Of a stretch of 64,000 nt of DNA, positions 1 to 11,899 are shown piece by piece. The position numbers were made by a program, and so were the translations under genes. The stretch's first letter is position 1, and each line of letters opens with the position of its first letter. Source of the DNA: Antitrichia curtipendula (taxonomy: Eukaryota > Streptophyta > Bryopsida > Hypnales > Leucodontaceae); contig OX579637.1 of assembly GCA_951230915.1 (NCBI GenBank), positions 12,834,001 to 12,898,000 of the forward strand. The letters run 5' to 3'. The notes below the pieces were generated by a model. It saw only the letters and a program-made list of their open reading frames with translations, was not told the DNA's origin and made no database searches.

Positions 1-92
1 GTTTATGCGGTCTTGCAATTTCTCATTGGTTATTTAATTAAGCAAAATTGTAACTTGTCAGTATAAGTGGACATTTCATTTCTTGGTATAAT

Positions 93-2676
93 GTGACATC
101 ATCCGGTAAGGAGAAGTTTAAGGCTTGTCACCTAGAGTTTACAAAGAAAAGCGGTCATATATTGAGCCATCTAGGATACATTGGTCCATTAGGTTTTCGT
201 GATAGAGGAGTAAGTCTTTGCTTGAAATTGACACTAGAAGTTCAAACTCTATTTGTTCATTGCAATGGAAAATTTCCACAAAGACCTATAGCTGTCAATG
301 TAGATGGCAGCGGCATGTCTTTGCACGCTGTAGGCTCGTCAAATTAGAGAGGCACATTGCAATCTACACAAGAAGATTCATGCACATCACCACAAGTACT
401 TAGATGTGCAAATTTTGAAATGATCCGGAATACAGACAATGCAAGTGATTGTGAAACTTCAAGAGCATCAAGTAGTAGGCCTCACAGACAAAGCAGCTTA
501 GCGCATGGCTTCAAAAATGCGCATAAATGCAAATTGCATGCCTTGGGGGCAAATTTTTTTTATGTAGCAAACATACCATTTTTCATAACCCAATACGAAG
601 CGCTCAAAAAAGCGGTGAAGAAAACAGCTGAATTTAATAGGCCCTACGCCCCGCCATTGTACCACAAGCTCTGACATAAATTGCTTAACAAAGAAAAAGA
701 CAAAGCTTCATACCAAGACCAAAAATAGCATTAAAATTTTTGGAGCGACATTATCTATTGATGAATGGAGCTCGATTACAAATAGGCCTTTAATAAATGC
801 CATTCTCATATCTACCACATGTGAGCAATTTCTTGGATTGGTGGATACAACTAGATTTGAAAAGATTAGAGAGTATCTAGTTGTTGTTTTGGAAATATTC
901 ATAGAACAAGTGGGGCCCTCTAATGTGGTACAAGTAACTATAGATAATGCTTCTTCAAACTCGAGAGCATGGAGTTTGATATCCGATAAATATCCACACA
1001 TTTTTTACCAAAGGTGTGTGGTGCATGCTTTGAATTTGTTGCTACAAGATTTTGGCAAGCAACCATGGATTCATAAATACGTGCAGAAGACCCACAACAT
1101 AGTGAAATTCATCAAAAAGAGGCATATGACGCTTGTTGTATTTTAAAAGTACCCCAATCAATATACCTTGTTGATGCTGGGGGACACAAGGTTTGCTTTG
1201 AAGTTCATCATGATTGAGGACTTGTTGACCGTGAAAGGAACACTGGAACAAACCGTGGTAGATCTACAATGGATACAATACATGAAAAACCTATAGGGCA
1301 ATTGCAAATACAAAGCTCTTACCAAGACTAAAGAGTTGAGGAATGATATTTTGGATGAGCATTTTTGGAACTATTGTGTCAATTTACAAGAATTGATTAA
1401 ACCAATTGTGAATGGTTGAATCTACGTGTTTGGATACCAAAATGCCATGCATAGACAAGGTGTTGCATGTGATGGGGATTCTATAGAAACATGTATTTGG
1501 TTTATGCATGCCACCTTTTTCCTTAGCAGCGGACTGAGCCATTCCACTAGAAGAGGCTTTTCTCCAACAAAGGGAATTCTTGCAGAATGATCTATACTGT
1601 GTAGGAGCTCTTTTAAATCCCTACCTTCTTCATGACAAAGAATTAACTGACGATCAAGATGCAATGGAGCCATGCAAGCATGTCTTATAGAAAATAACAA
1701 GACCAGAGGATTATCCAAAGGTGGTCAAGAAATTTGTAGCCTTTCAATATAAGGAATTGCCATTCTACAACATGTTAGACCCGGGTCAACAAATTTTGTT
1801 GGCACATGTGGCAAGCTCAATACTCCTCTTGCCAAGAGGATATTGGCTCAACTAGAATCATCATCTTCATGTGAACAAAATTGGAGTAACTACTCTTTTG
1901 TTCACAACAAATCTTGAAATAGGTTGAAGACAGAGCGAGCAACAAGTTTGGTGTATGTATATAGCAATGCCAAAGTCTTGGCTGCAGCGAAAGAAAATGA
2001 TGAGAAAAAGTAGTAGAACAAGAACGTATATTCGGAGGATTCAGATCCATCGGCATTAGGAGACAAAGATGAAGAGGATGGTGCGGCCCTATGCGATGAC
2101 AATGATGTTATGGACAATGACATATACAATTCCATTGAAGAAACATTTTGTTGCTCTAATAAAAGCAATGAAGATTCCGGTGATGACATGTCCAAATTTC
2201 CATTGGATGAAGACAATTGTAGGTATGATGAAAATCTACCTTTGGTAAGTAAATTTGTGGATTGGACCAAATTCTTAAGTAGCCGGAACATTTTATTGGA
2301 AATGAATAATATTGTTGAAGAGGTAGTAGAGTCAAATAGAACGATGGTTGCGGATGAGGGTATTCTAAGAATAGATGAAATTGTTCAAATTTTCAAGTCT
2401 CCATCCACTGCATTTGAGCTAGTGGAAGAATATGACAAACACAATGACAAGAGAGGATGTGAGGTGGAGGCCAAAATAAATGCGGGCCAAGCAAGTGTCC
2501 AATCAATTGTTGTATTGACAGGCCAAAATAGCGGCTTTCATGGGGAACAAAGTGCAAAAGTCAAAAAGAGTAGTGGTCCAAGTTTGGTGGAGTACATGAG
2601 TTCAACTACTTTGGAGAACGGCAAGGGCAAGAATCTTCTGGAGCCAAATACTACAATGGAGTGCTCTTCCACGTAG
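93..2676 (+). pseudogene. hAT transposase (DUF659 type), degenerate
   Basis: A hAT-superfamily transposase broken by stops and frameshifts. A poor BED-like zinc-finger region near 100-180 (KACHLEF...HILSHL) comes first. Near 530-670 is a segment resembling the DUF659 entry (ANFFYVANIPF, YAPPLYHKL). Near 740-1130 is the DUF659 core, with LSIDEWSS, VVQVTIDNASSN and CVVHALNLLLQDFGK. The hAT C-terminal dimerisation motif lies at about 1830-1920 (LAKRILAQLESSSSCEQNWS followed by SFVHNKS). An acidic tail runs to the stop at 2676. Stops interrupt it at, for example, 1144-1146 and after SFVHNKS. The family assignment rests on the order and spacing of these motifs. Terminal inverted repeats and the 8-bp target duplication typical of hAT were not found by eye. 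Confidence 0.85.
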
Positions 2677-3720
2677 ACCGTTGAAGACCAGTAGCACAAC
2701 ATTGGATGGTTCAAGAAGCTCAGGGTTTGGAAAACAAGTCATTAATGTTTAAAAGGAAATGCAGTCTCGCATCAATGTGTCTAAATCCATTTTAACATCT
2801 ACCGATGATGATAGGGGTGAGACATTGGCTTCATTGATAGCTCAAAAAACCCTCCATGCAAGTAGCGCAGCATCTCGGCAAACCATCAAATCGTCAAGCG
2901 GTACACTGCCGTTTGTGACTGTAGCGATACTAGTCATTCACGGATAGCCCAAAGCAGTGAAATCCGAGATGAAAGAATGTAGTAAGGCCAAAAATAGAAG
3001 AAAGATGCAGCCTTTTGCAGTCACCCCTCCCAAGAGGCAAAATGTGGGAATATCCTCTTTTGATGTAGGTTTGCCTATTTCAAAGAAGAAAACAAAAAAG
3101 TCCCTGTCCTTTAGTGAAAACAATGCAAAATCTCTATTAAGAGTAAAAAAAGAAAAAAGAATCATAAACCAAGAAGATCACTTACTTTCCAACAAGTAAT
3201 GGAGGAAGGAGCGACAATTGAATTTAATGAATCATCCTCATTAGACGATATAGAAGACGCTTTTGACAAATCCAACAATGAAGAATGATGGTGGATGGAG
3301 AATTAGAGGAGAGAGTAGCGGGGCTGAGGTGAAAGGAGATAGTGATTACCAATTGTAGGGATTGAAGAAATGTAAGCTTGAGTGTTTTAGTGCTCCTTTG
3401 TCCAAAGTTACATGATAAATTAACATTTTTCAGCCCTGGGGCGTATGTCAAAGTTGGAAGTACTAAAATGATTTTTCTGATTGCTTTTCACAATTATACA
3501 TGTTGGTAGATTTTGAATACTTTTTTCAGTGTAGATTATTTGGTCTTGAAATTTTTCACACATGTAATCAACATATAGATGGTCTTATGCTAAATGTTTT
3601 GTAGGGAAAAAAAAATTCTCATTTTTTGGGAGGATGCTCAACGTGGGTAATATTGAAATTTTTTTGAAGGCTACTCCTGTTGGTCAATTTACCCACTATT
3701 GACACTAATTCACTGTATAA
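2677..3720. other. Decayed 3' flank of the hAT copy, no gene called
   Basis: Short Lys/Ser-rich open stretches on the plus strand (2759-2947 and 2957-3199) could be further tail of the hAT gene, because they share its strand and composition. They match no family I recognise. From 3460 the DNA is AT-rich with nothing recognisable. Confidence 0.3.
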
Positions 3721-4085
3721 ATATCATCACAAAGTTTAGACCCTACAATTTGGCAACAATTATCATGCAGTTATTGTTGTTTCATGAGTTTGTACCATAG
3801 TTGCACTGACTCAGTGTATTTTTATGCACTAAATCAGTGCAAAAACAATGAATACCAATAGCGTACGGTTTATGTACTTTAACTATATGATTGTTGTACA
3901 GTTTTGATACAACAATTGTATAGTTAAAGTACATAAACCATACGCTATTGATATTCATTTTTTTTATACTGATTCATTGTGTAAAAATACACTGAGTCAG
4001 TGCAATTATGGTACAAATCCATGAAACAACGATAACCGCACGATAATTGTTGCCAAATTGTAGGGTCTAAACTTTGTGATGATGT
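3721..4085. mobile_element. 365-bp foldback element (MITE-like)
   Basis: Two arms of 178 bp (3721-3898 and 3908-4085) are near-perfect reverse complements around a 9-bp spacer. The outer end reads ATCATCACAAAGTTTAGACC at left and its complement at right. Arms this long with almost no loop are typical of foldback or MITE-type elements and would form a long hairpin if transcribed. No coding capacity is present. A target duplication was not clear, so the superfamily is unassigned. Confidence 0.85.
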
Positions 4086-4773
4086 AATTGATTTTTTGAA
4101 GACTTCAAATCGCTAGCAATTATTGAAATCGCAAAATTGTTCACCCACCATCCGCTAAGCCGTTTGTCAAACATCAAGGGGCTGCAACATCCGCTATGTC
4201 GAACCATTCAATTTTCAGACGTGATTTCTGACCAAACGTAGAAATTTGTCAACCTTGCTTTGCATGGCGCTGACAGTTTGTGGTGCAGGTTCGAAGGGTA
4301 TTGAAAGGCTGGTGAAGGTGAGTTCTACAAACTTCTTGTTGTGCTTGTTTTCCTTGTTGTCTAGTTTCAACAAACTTCTTGTCATGTTTTTTATTTCCTA
4401 GCAAGTAGGGTTCAATTGATAATGTGAATCCCTAGCTCACAGTACAAATGACGTATGACAAATCAACTTTGTCTTTGAATTCACACACTTTGAATTTTTA
4501 TTTAGTAGTAGTTGCAAATGCAAGTGGTGTTAAATCCAAGTTTACAAAGGAAGAACGTGAAAGTGATTCATTGGTCTGTATTTCAAGCCTTCATTAAATT
4601 GAATTTGTAGGTGATTCACTTTCTTTTATCACCATTTGAAGACATGAAATTTCTTAACTTTCGTGATTTCTGCATCTACTCATTACATTGTTGATTTGGG
4701 TGTCTTCCATGACTGATACCTTGGGCCTCCCTAAAGTTTTGCAAAAATATGAACTAGGATTTTGAATGTTTGG
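4086..4773. other. AT-rich DNA, no feature seen
   Basis: No open reading frame, repeat or RNA structure was recognised. It lies just upstream of the palindrome cluster of the older element copy (E) and may be its divergent promoter region, by analogy with copies A and B. Confidence 0.3.
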
Positions 4774-5316
4774 TAGCTATCTTTGAATTGACGATAGCTA
4801 TCCTCAAATTGAAGATACAGATATAGCCAGTCACTGGAAATATCACCCAAAAGAAATAAAAAAAGATTTTTATCTAATTATTACACAAGAAATTTAAGAA
4901 TTTATCCTTGACCCAAAGATAATTATCCCCCACTTGAGCATAAATGTGCTTGTTAGATGAACGTACTAAAACAAATTCATAAAACCAACCTTTGCATTGG
5001 TATCCTAGATTCAATGGGTTTTATCCTCGAGTTGAAGATACTTTCTTTGTAGGCTAAAATATCAAACCATGCATTAAATCAAAACTTAAAAAGCCCATAA
5101 AGAAATTGAACAATCCTCGGCTCAAAGATAATTATCTTCAACTTGAGGATAAATGTAATTCTTACACTAACAATAACACACTCAATCATAGAACTAAGAT
5201 CAATGATCCTCGAGTCAAAGATACGTTCTTTACAAACAAAATATCAAACCAAATATCAAAACAATACTACAAATATGTACTAAAAGAAATTAAGCTATCT
5301 TCAATTTTAAGATGAC
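4774..5316. repeat. Cluster of palindromes, TATCCTCAA/TTGAAGATA type
   Basis: At least eight short imperfect palindromes are visible, at 4774-4800, 4799-4817, 4901-4922, 4922-4944, 5021-5040, 5112-5130, 5131-5152, 5205-5223 and 5295-5316. The best is TTATCTTCAACTTGAGGATA inside 5131-5152. They lie immediately upstream of the first recognisable exon of copy E. Copies A and B carry their different palindromes in exactly this place (a 5' leader intron). No function is known. Confidence 0.75.
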
Positions 5317-5499
5317 TACCCTATTTGTTCAAGTAGCAACATGTTATAGATTAAATGCATACCATGCAAGCACAATAACATTCTTCTAGTATAGTGCGAA
5401 GTCAGCTAAATGACTAGATCTAAGTCAACCTCCTACACTTACAGCGCAATTGAACCATTTCTAAAGCCATTCCAAAACCATTCATCAAAAAACAATCAT

Positions 5500-6560
5500 C
5501 AATCTAGATCTCACAATAGGTAACGGCAAACTTTGGCAATTCAAAGATGTTGTCGAATTCTAGAATTATGGTGTCAATATTTGCAAGAATTACATCTTCT
5601 TGCGTCAACAAATGAAGGGGACTACACTATTCTATAACTAGGATATCAACAAGAAGGTAGCATCTATTAACATCCACTACAACAAATACGTTGTTGTTCA
5701 ACACTAGAAAGTCAACAACAATGGAAAATATCCTCCATACATTCACTCGATAGTAACGCAAATTGGAGGTCAATGTGGTCAATTCAACATGGAGATTTTC
5801 TTTGAATTTCTTGCATCTACACACTTGGAAGAAGCAATGTAGGTCTTTACAAACAAATTCTAGCCTTCATCTAGCCTTCATCAATGTCATTGCCCGTATA
5901 ATAGCTTCCATCTTCTCAACAATCGATTAATATGTCTTGGAGCTTAATGAGAAGGAGACAACTATTGTACTATGCACGGACCTCTCATCAAATAGAGTTG
6001 GGTACGATGCCCTTGGTCAGTGGGACAAGTTGTCAAGGGCAGGCGAGATCAACACAAAAAATGAAAAAGAGCAAGAAATTAAACTAGTCGGCCCCAATGC
6101 AAAGCAACAAAAAAAATGCATCAGGAAATCGATGCCTAGGGACAATGGGTAGCTCTGATTCCGCACTCACAAAAATCAATGTAGGCGAGAGAGCACCTGA
6201 ATTACCAGATTACAATAGGTTTGCATAAGAGCAAAAGACTTTTTGGTGACCTCCATGCTTTGTGCTATTTGTTTAAATAAAGAACTTTCAATGTGTCTAT
6301 CTACAAGTCCATCCAAACTCATGATCAAAAGTCGGAAGACAAAATTTTGAGAACTATAAAGAAGCATCTTATTTGACTAAGGGACAAGTTGCAAAGGCAG
6401 AAGGTGTGTTTGACCCCAATTGGCAAAGATTGTAAGCTTCTTTCACATCCTCCTAAGGATTTGAATGGAAAATTCATTATAATTAAGGGGTAGCTCAACA
6501 TCATTGTTTTGCAACAGCTATAGAACCGTGGGTGTGGGGCTCAAAAGAAGAAGTTCTCTT
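5500..6560 (+). pseudogene. Older copy E: N-terminal part of ParB/methyltransferase-like gene
   Basis: Very degenerate plus-strand remnant of the exon that is better preserved at 11900-13339 and 51740-53176. Recognisable matches, ignoring stops, are WQFKDVVEF-NYGVNICKNYI against YWEFQDPDRVQY-SLNMIPFKNII, GQFNMEIFFEF against VQFNVSHFIRS, and near 6400-6500 KFIIIKG-LNIIVLQQL against KFFIINGQHSVTASKLM (the ParB-like motif). It contains many stops. It follows its own palindrome cluster. The remainder of the gene reappears on the same strand at 24898, so copy A seems to have inserted in the middle. Homology was judged by eye and needs an alignment. Confidence 0.55.
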
Positions 6561-6671
6561 GAGGTCAAATTTTTTGTGTGGCCTCAATTTCATGCCAAAA
6601 AATGTGTCCTTTGAAGAATTTCCACTTCATTGATTGTCTTTTTCATTGTGGCATACCTTAACATTTTGATT

Positions 6672-6698
6672 GAAACACTATATTCATTAAAATGAGAG
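6672..6698 (+). repeat. Left terminal inverted repeat of copy A
   Basis: Reads AAACACTATATTCATTA then a TGAGAG block. The reverse complement of 24264-24290 carries the same 17-nt core and the same TGAGAG block, with three mismatches between them and one at the outermost base. Confidence 0.55.
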
Positions 6699-8533
6699 TT
6701 TTCTAACGAAATGAGTCTTTTTTCCACAACATGAGAATAGCAAGAGGCAATTGTATCATAAACAAAGAGAAATGACTTGTCTGTAACGATAAGAAAAGCA
6801 ATGCAATGTCATGCAAAATAGGTTTTCTATTGAAATATTATGAAATATCATGTAATAATTGCAATATGCAACACAATTGATGACAAATATTCACTGAATA
6901 ATGATGTATTGGACTAATACATTGCAAATTGGACATTTGAAGAAGCAGTGCCTACCGTTACACTCCTAGAAGCAAAGTATTTCATCTCCATAGTCTGTGT
7001 TACACACTGCAAATAAATTGCTTTGGAAGACGACGCCATGGTGACAGAACAATGAAGTGTATGCTAAGCTTGTGATCCAGATCTAAGCACAAAAATGATA
7101 GATACAACTATCCCACCATCTGATTGAGCACTCTTCCTAATGGCACTTGAGACATAGGTGTTTTCTAGTGCTCCCTACAGGAGAGCTTATAGTGGAACCT
7201 AGGTTAGTTTGTCTCCATAATTTCCTTGTCCACATTCATGTCAAAGCTTGACATCCACTTCCTTCTTCCATTACGATGGCTTCCTCTTCCAAAGCTTCTA
7301 TTTGCAAGACTAGCATAGATTATGAAGATTCAATACTTTGTCTACCCGGTTTGTAATATTTGAACGGGTTTACATTGTTCACAATCTAAATATGAGCCTT
7401 TGCAACATAATAGTTTAGAATATGAAATGTATTCTTGGCTCCCTGATATGCTAAAATGGTGTCTATAATCCAAAATTAGGAGGTCCTTAATACATCCCCT
7501 TCATAAACATTTTCAATTGATAGTGAATCTCTCTTTTTGTTTTTACATCTCTCTCCTCCGTTTTTAAAATTTTTTGCATCCCCGAAAGGTATACTAAAAA
7601 TGTATATTAAAAATGTATGTAGCTGCCGTGAGCGTGATTTACTCCAGTATTGAATTTTTCATAATAACTACACAATGCTATTTTGTACGTATAGTTTTGG
7701 AATCTACAATATGAATAGATACTACATGTGTGATTTACTCTTCAACATCTCCAAGGCCTTTCGAATTTCAGGTCCTCGACTGTAACCATTGTCACACTTC
7801 TTGTAATCTTGTAATGCTTATCTCCTCTGCAGTTGTATAAACTTCCAATCCCATACATCCACAACCGGCAGTTCACGTCGACTTGGGTGTAATCCGTTGT
7901 GCGTCTTTGTCTTTCGCACACCGAGAGATCTCAGACGTTGTGCTGGCAGGGGTAGTAGATGAGAACAGCCAGGAAGTATTTTATTGTGCACTTCTTTGAA
8001 CGCCACTGCCTCTATGACAGGCAAGGTCGCTTTCTCACCACCGTCGTCATAGAGCTTTCTCTGCGACACTCTGTCGGAGACAGATGGCAACATTCTTGAC
8101 CCCCCCGCCAGAGTGGGCCGTAGAGGAGAAGGGGAGCACGATTTGAGCAAATGTGGAGTTCCACTTGGCGGACTGTCCACCACATCGTCCTCCACAGGTT
8201 TTAGTGAGAAATCCATCATAGAATTTGCTGCTGCAACGGAACACAAGAAGTTCCCCATGCTCAAGATTGCGTTTTGGCCGTACTCCAGGAAGGAATCAGC
8301 CGATGCTGTGCAAGTTAGACTTCTATTTCAAATAGGAGATGGCGATCTGCATACGACCTGAAACGGAAAGCCAAATGCAAAAGTTATGTCAAAGGAAGCA
8401 CAGTTAGAAGAACATGTCTAGAGCTCTCCGCAAAGAGAAGAGCCATTATTTTGGAATGTATAGAGTTTGAATGGGTCCATCTGACCGATAGAAAGTTACA
8501 AGCATTTGAGTCAACCAAGGAACAATATAGAAG
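6699..8533. other. Left flank of copy A, mostly featureless
   Basis: AT-rich to about 7780 with nothing recognised. From about 7800 to 8360 base composition becomes more even and both strands stay open (minus 7818-8264, plus 8113-8361). Neither product resembles a family I know and neither is visible in copies B or C, so no gene is called. Confidence 0.3.
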
Positions 8534-8792
8534 AGGTTGACTCGACCTAGAATGTCTTAGAAAAGGTTGACCCGACCTACAATACGCATACAAGCCGTGA
8601 ACTGAATATAAAGGATCCACAAATGAGGTTGATCCGACCTAAACCTCACGAACCAAGAGTGTGAAGTAATAAATACGAATGAACTTATGATGAAGAAGCA
8701 TTTCCGTTTTATTCCCATGAACAATATATTACACAAAATTGCAGAGCACAAAATTCATAAACTATGCACAGTTCAGGTCGACACAAGCTAAA
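8534..8792. repeat. Palindromes downstream of the HAD-like exon, copy A
   Basis: Four AGGTYGA-N-TCGACCT-type palindromes at 8534-8550, 8564-8580, 8626-8642 and 8774-8792. The first two are 30 bp apart. They lie 3' of the stop codon of the HAD-like exon at 9032, in a 3' UTR or later intron. Confidence 0.7.
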
Positions 8793-9031
8793 TTGTGTTG
8801 CCAATGATGAAGCCCGACCCCTAGCGTGGATCTAGTATAGCTAATCTAGACTAATAAAAAAGAAAACTCGTTGGCCTATCTAAGACTCAACGACAATCGA
8901 GCTGCTTCCATTAGCCGGTTCTACTCTCGACAACTTCGTTTGTCGCAGAGCATCTGCCGTCCCATCTTCCCTAAGCTATTCTCCCTAAACAACTTCAATC
9001 CTTCATCTTGAGCAGCGTGAAGGCGCCTAAA

Positions 9032-9673
9032 CTAGGGAAGGAGGATGTCCAAGAGAAATGTGTCCTTTGGACCATTTCCCCTGTTCGACCAAGTGTCAGG
9101 GAGAATGACATTCTCCGTCTTGTTCATAATGTGCTTAGAAGGGCTGTCGTCCACTATGATTGTATTCTCTAACATGAAATTCCCTTGTGAGCCATTGAAC
9201 AAAGTACTCAGGTTTTTAAGGAACAGGTCCTTGTTTGTATTGGGCTCCTTGAAAGTCGTGATCTTTCCAGAACCATCTCTGCACTTCAATGTTGTGCAAG
9301 ACTCTTGCCTGAGTACAAGATAGGGCATTTCTATACCATCGAAAAGATGTTTACAAACACATTCAGTGTTGAACATTTTCATGGAGCTCCACACTGAGAT
9401 GACGGCAATCTTTGCTAACTCACTCAAGAACTGCGAGCAATTGGGCCTGACGTAAACTTTTTTCTTTCCCACAACAATGGGAACTGTGGCAGAGGGTCTA
9501 TGTGAGGATTTGCCTACGTGACTGTACCATCTTTTGGTTTTGATTTCTTTAGACACACATAAAATCCCATTCAGGTCCAGGACAACGTTGAGCCACCTCA
9601 CGGCCACCCTGGACCTCAATGGACGTTTGACCTCCTCCAACGTCCTTCCACAAGGACAAGGAGAATTCGATTT
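9032..9673 (-). CDS. FCP1/HAD-phosphatase-like C-terminal exon, copy A
   Basis: A 213-codon exon with no internal stop, entered through an AG acceptor at 9674-9675. It resembles the FCP1/NIF-type HAD phosphatases. Motif I is VVLDLNG at residues 31-36 (D33, N35). The motif II region is IAVISVWSS and motif III is IIVDDS with D175-D176, followed by the usual Asn/Leu-Pro segment. Canonical FCP1 motif I is DLDxT, so here the second Asp (the general acid) is Asn. Some plant relatives share DLNG, and catalysis is doubtful. The exon is the last of the long minus-strand gene and is co-oriented with it in copies A, B and C/D. The role in the element is unknown. Confidence 0.7.
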   Translation of the reverse strand, partial: KSNSPCPCGRTLEEVKRPLRSRVAVRWLNVVLDLNGILCVSKEIKTKRWYSHVGKSSHRPSATVPIVVGKKKVYVRPNCSQFLSELAKIAVISVWSSMKMFNTECVCKHLFDGIEMPYLVLRQESCTTLKCRDGSGKITTFKEPNTNKDLFLKNLSTLFNGSQGNFMLENTIIVDDSPSKHIMNKTENVILPDTWSNRGNGPKDTFLLDILLP

Positions 9674-9831
9674 CTGTTTTCAAACGGGTAAATGTGCAGC
9701 CAGTTAGTACCCTGAACTGACACATTTTCGAACTAGCGCGAAATGATATAGTAAATACTAAAGACATGGCAACAAAGACAGTGCATGTATGAAATATCTT
9801 CTTCTCACGATCGGATTTAGTTGCAGCTCTA

Positions 9832-10016
9832 ACGTCTTTCTGCACCTCGACGACGGGTTCTGCAACTTTGACCACCATGGCATTGGCGTCCGAAAATGAT
9901 AAGTCATCATCCACGACGTCTTCTTGTACAATAGAAGCAATCTCACGCTCTAAAATCACAGTATCTGCTTGCGTTGTAGGCACAAATTCTTCCACGGGAA
10001 CGTCATCAGAAGACAC
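9832..10016 (-). pseudogene. Acidic linker exon, copy A
   Basis: Acidic, Val-rich exon (SSDDVPVEEFVPTTQADTV) matching in position the copy B exon at about 30324-30489. In copy B the 3' end reads CAG followed by GTACTT, a normal donor. In copy A the matching place reads AAG followed by ATATTT, so the donor GT appears mutated to AT, a G-to-A transition. The exon links the Pro-rich and HAD-like parts of the protein. Confidence 0.45.
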
Positions 10017-10270
10017 AGGGAGTTGATTGTGCGACGACTAATGTTTAGGCGCAGAAGGAACAACATCAACATTAACAATGCCTACAATTCATGAATTCAC
10101 AAAAAAATAATCAGTAAGAATCTGATATATTAAAATTCCCAGTGGTAAGCACTAGAATACATAATTTTGAAAATTTAGAACTCTGTGGTTCTGTCCACCG
10201 TAAGTTCACATTCAGAAAAATGTTTTCGCTTCATGAATATGCACAACTAAGTCCAATCTACCATTCATGT

Positions 10271-10311
10271 TAGCTCAAGTCGACCTAAACTATACAAACA
10301 ACATCGAGTGA
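10271..10311. repeat. Intron palindrome orthologous between A and B
   Basis: The palindrome at 10271-10289 sits in an intron whose donor follows the codons for GAPTG at 10312. The copy B intron (donor at about 30747) starts with nearly the same DNA (ATCACTCGATG then TTTGTATAGTTT) and has its own palindrome at 30692-30710. Here the arms are AGGTC/GAGCT; in B they are AGCTC/GAGCT. Confidence 0.65.
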
Positions 10312-11689
10312 TCAACCTGTAGGGGCATCTATACACGGCGTCTTGACCATGCCACCTTCTAGCACATCGACATTAGTCGCCACCTGCGGAGCGCTAGCGA
10401 TTGCAACGTCAGTCTCTGGAGGTGGCCGGGGAGTGTTCGGCACTTGGTATGTAGGTGGAAGAGGCAGAGACGCGACCATAGAAGGAGAAGCTGTTGGCAA
10501 GCCAACAATCGGATGATAGACTGCGCGAGCTGACGGAGGAGGAGGCATGACAGAATCGAGAGCAAGAAGAACATTCAATGCAGACCAAATCAGCTCTGCC
10601 AAACTCGACTCCCCGGTATTCAACAATCCCGAGGCTTGACCCTACAACAACAACTGAGGAGCAACTTGGGCTGGCAAAACTGCCGCGAGTGGCAGAGCAC
10701 TTCTATTGCTATTCACAATGGCGTCGTAGGTGTTGTCAATCTTGGACAAAAGTGTCAATATACAATTCGACAGTTGCTCCATCGTGTGACTATGTTGGGC
10801 GTGCATCTTCATGTTTGTTTCCCGATCATGTAGCCTCTCCATTCTGAGCTTGTCGATCTCTGCACTCATGGCAGTCAGCTCGTCATAGTGTCTCCTCCTC
10901 TTTCTCGTTACCCTCCAAGTCGTGGAGCACTGCGGCATGCTGGACAGCTGCATTTCAATAGGATGTAATTCCTTTGGTTGTCCAGACGACGCAGAGGACC
11001 CCCTAATACTGTGAGAGAGCTGCACGGGAGTCAGCTGCTCGTCCTGTACATCTTCGAGGCCATAGTCACCTCCCTGAAATAGTCCTCTCCTGGTTGCTCG
11101 AGGAGGACATTCATTGTCGCGCTGGTGATGCAACGACTCCTCTTGAACTCTCTCCGTTTATCCACATTCACTTCGTTGAATGCGTTGATGAGGCCCAAGT
11201 TTGGGTCGAGATGGTTGAGCTCCTTCTTCACCAGATACTTTCTCTTGCGTCGCTCGACCCACTCCTTATGGGTGTAGCAACTCTCAAGCACTGAAGCCAC
11301 TTGCTTGATTGTCACCTTCGGATGCTTCAGTGTTTGCCTCTCCTCGTCGCTTGTTCGTGTTTGCTTTGGGATGTGCGTTGCGAGCTTCTTCATGTCGTCG
11401 TAGGAGAGGTTTTCCATCCACTTGAAGAATTCGTGGGTCAAGTTTCCGGACTCTGACTTCCACTTGGTCTTCTTGTTAAATGGTTGGACGGTCTCTGGGT
11501 TGATGAGCTCACCGTGAGCATTACTCGATATCACCTCGCTCCACAAGTTGAAGACATCATCAAGGGCAGTAATGATCTTCAACTCATTTGTAATCTTCAG
11601 CTTCTCCTCGGCATCCTTACCCCGTGAGGCTTTCTGAGACTTTACAACGTCAAGCATTGCGAAGTGAGCGTTCATTGCCTTCACGAACT
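10312..11689 (-). pseudogene. Middle exons of ParB/HAD-like gene, copy A, with internal deletion
   Basis: Begins at 11689 after a CAG acceptor. It encodes a conserved segment (ELKIITALDDVF then CYTHKEWVERRKRKYLVKKE) shared with copy B at 51605 and copy C at about 25430. Near 11040-11090 the frame changes from NVLLEQPGEDYF to a segment (QLSHSIRGSSASSGQ, then a Lys/Arg-Glu coiled coil RKRRRHYDEL...) that in copy B lies about 300 codons further on. The methyltransferase-like segment present in B is therefore missing here. The 3' part (10312-10626) is Pro-rich, as in copy B at 30744-31148. Confidence 0.65.
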
Positions 11690-11899
11690 CCTGCAAAATC
11701 CTTGCGTAGGGGAGCAGACATGAGCATACGATTAGGTCGACCCGACCTAACTAAAGAATTCATGGACTTGGCATTACCACATTGCACAATCCTGTTTAGG
11801 TCGACTTGACCTTAATAGAACTAGCTGGTGCAACTGGACTCATAATAGACTTCAGGTAATCCACATGAAATCTTGAGTATTCACTTGATAAGTTTATAC
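11690..11899 (-). repeat. Intron with two palindromes, copy A
   Basis: A 210-bp GT-AG intron (donor AAG/GTATAAAC, acceptor TTTTGCAG). It holds two palindromes: 11732-11750, TTAGGTCGACCCGACCTAA, and 11795-11815. The homologous introns of copy B (51606-51739) and copy C (from 25154) also hold two each. Confidence 0.8.

Noticed and set aside
4774..5316. CRISPR-like array of palindromic repeats
   Set aside because: Spacing is irregular, repeats vary freely, the DNA is eukaryotic, and the sites occur in introns and leaders of a transposon gene.
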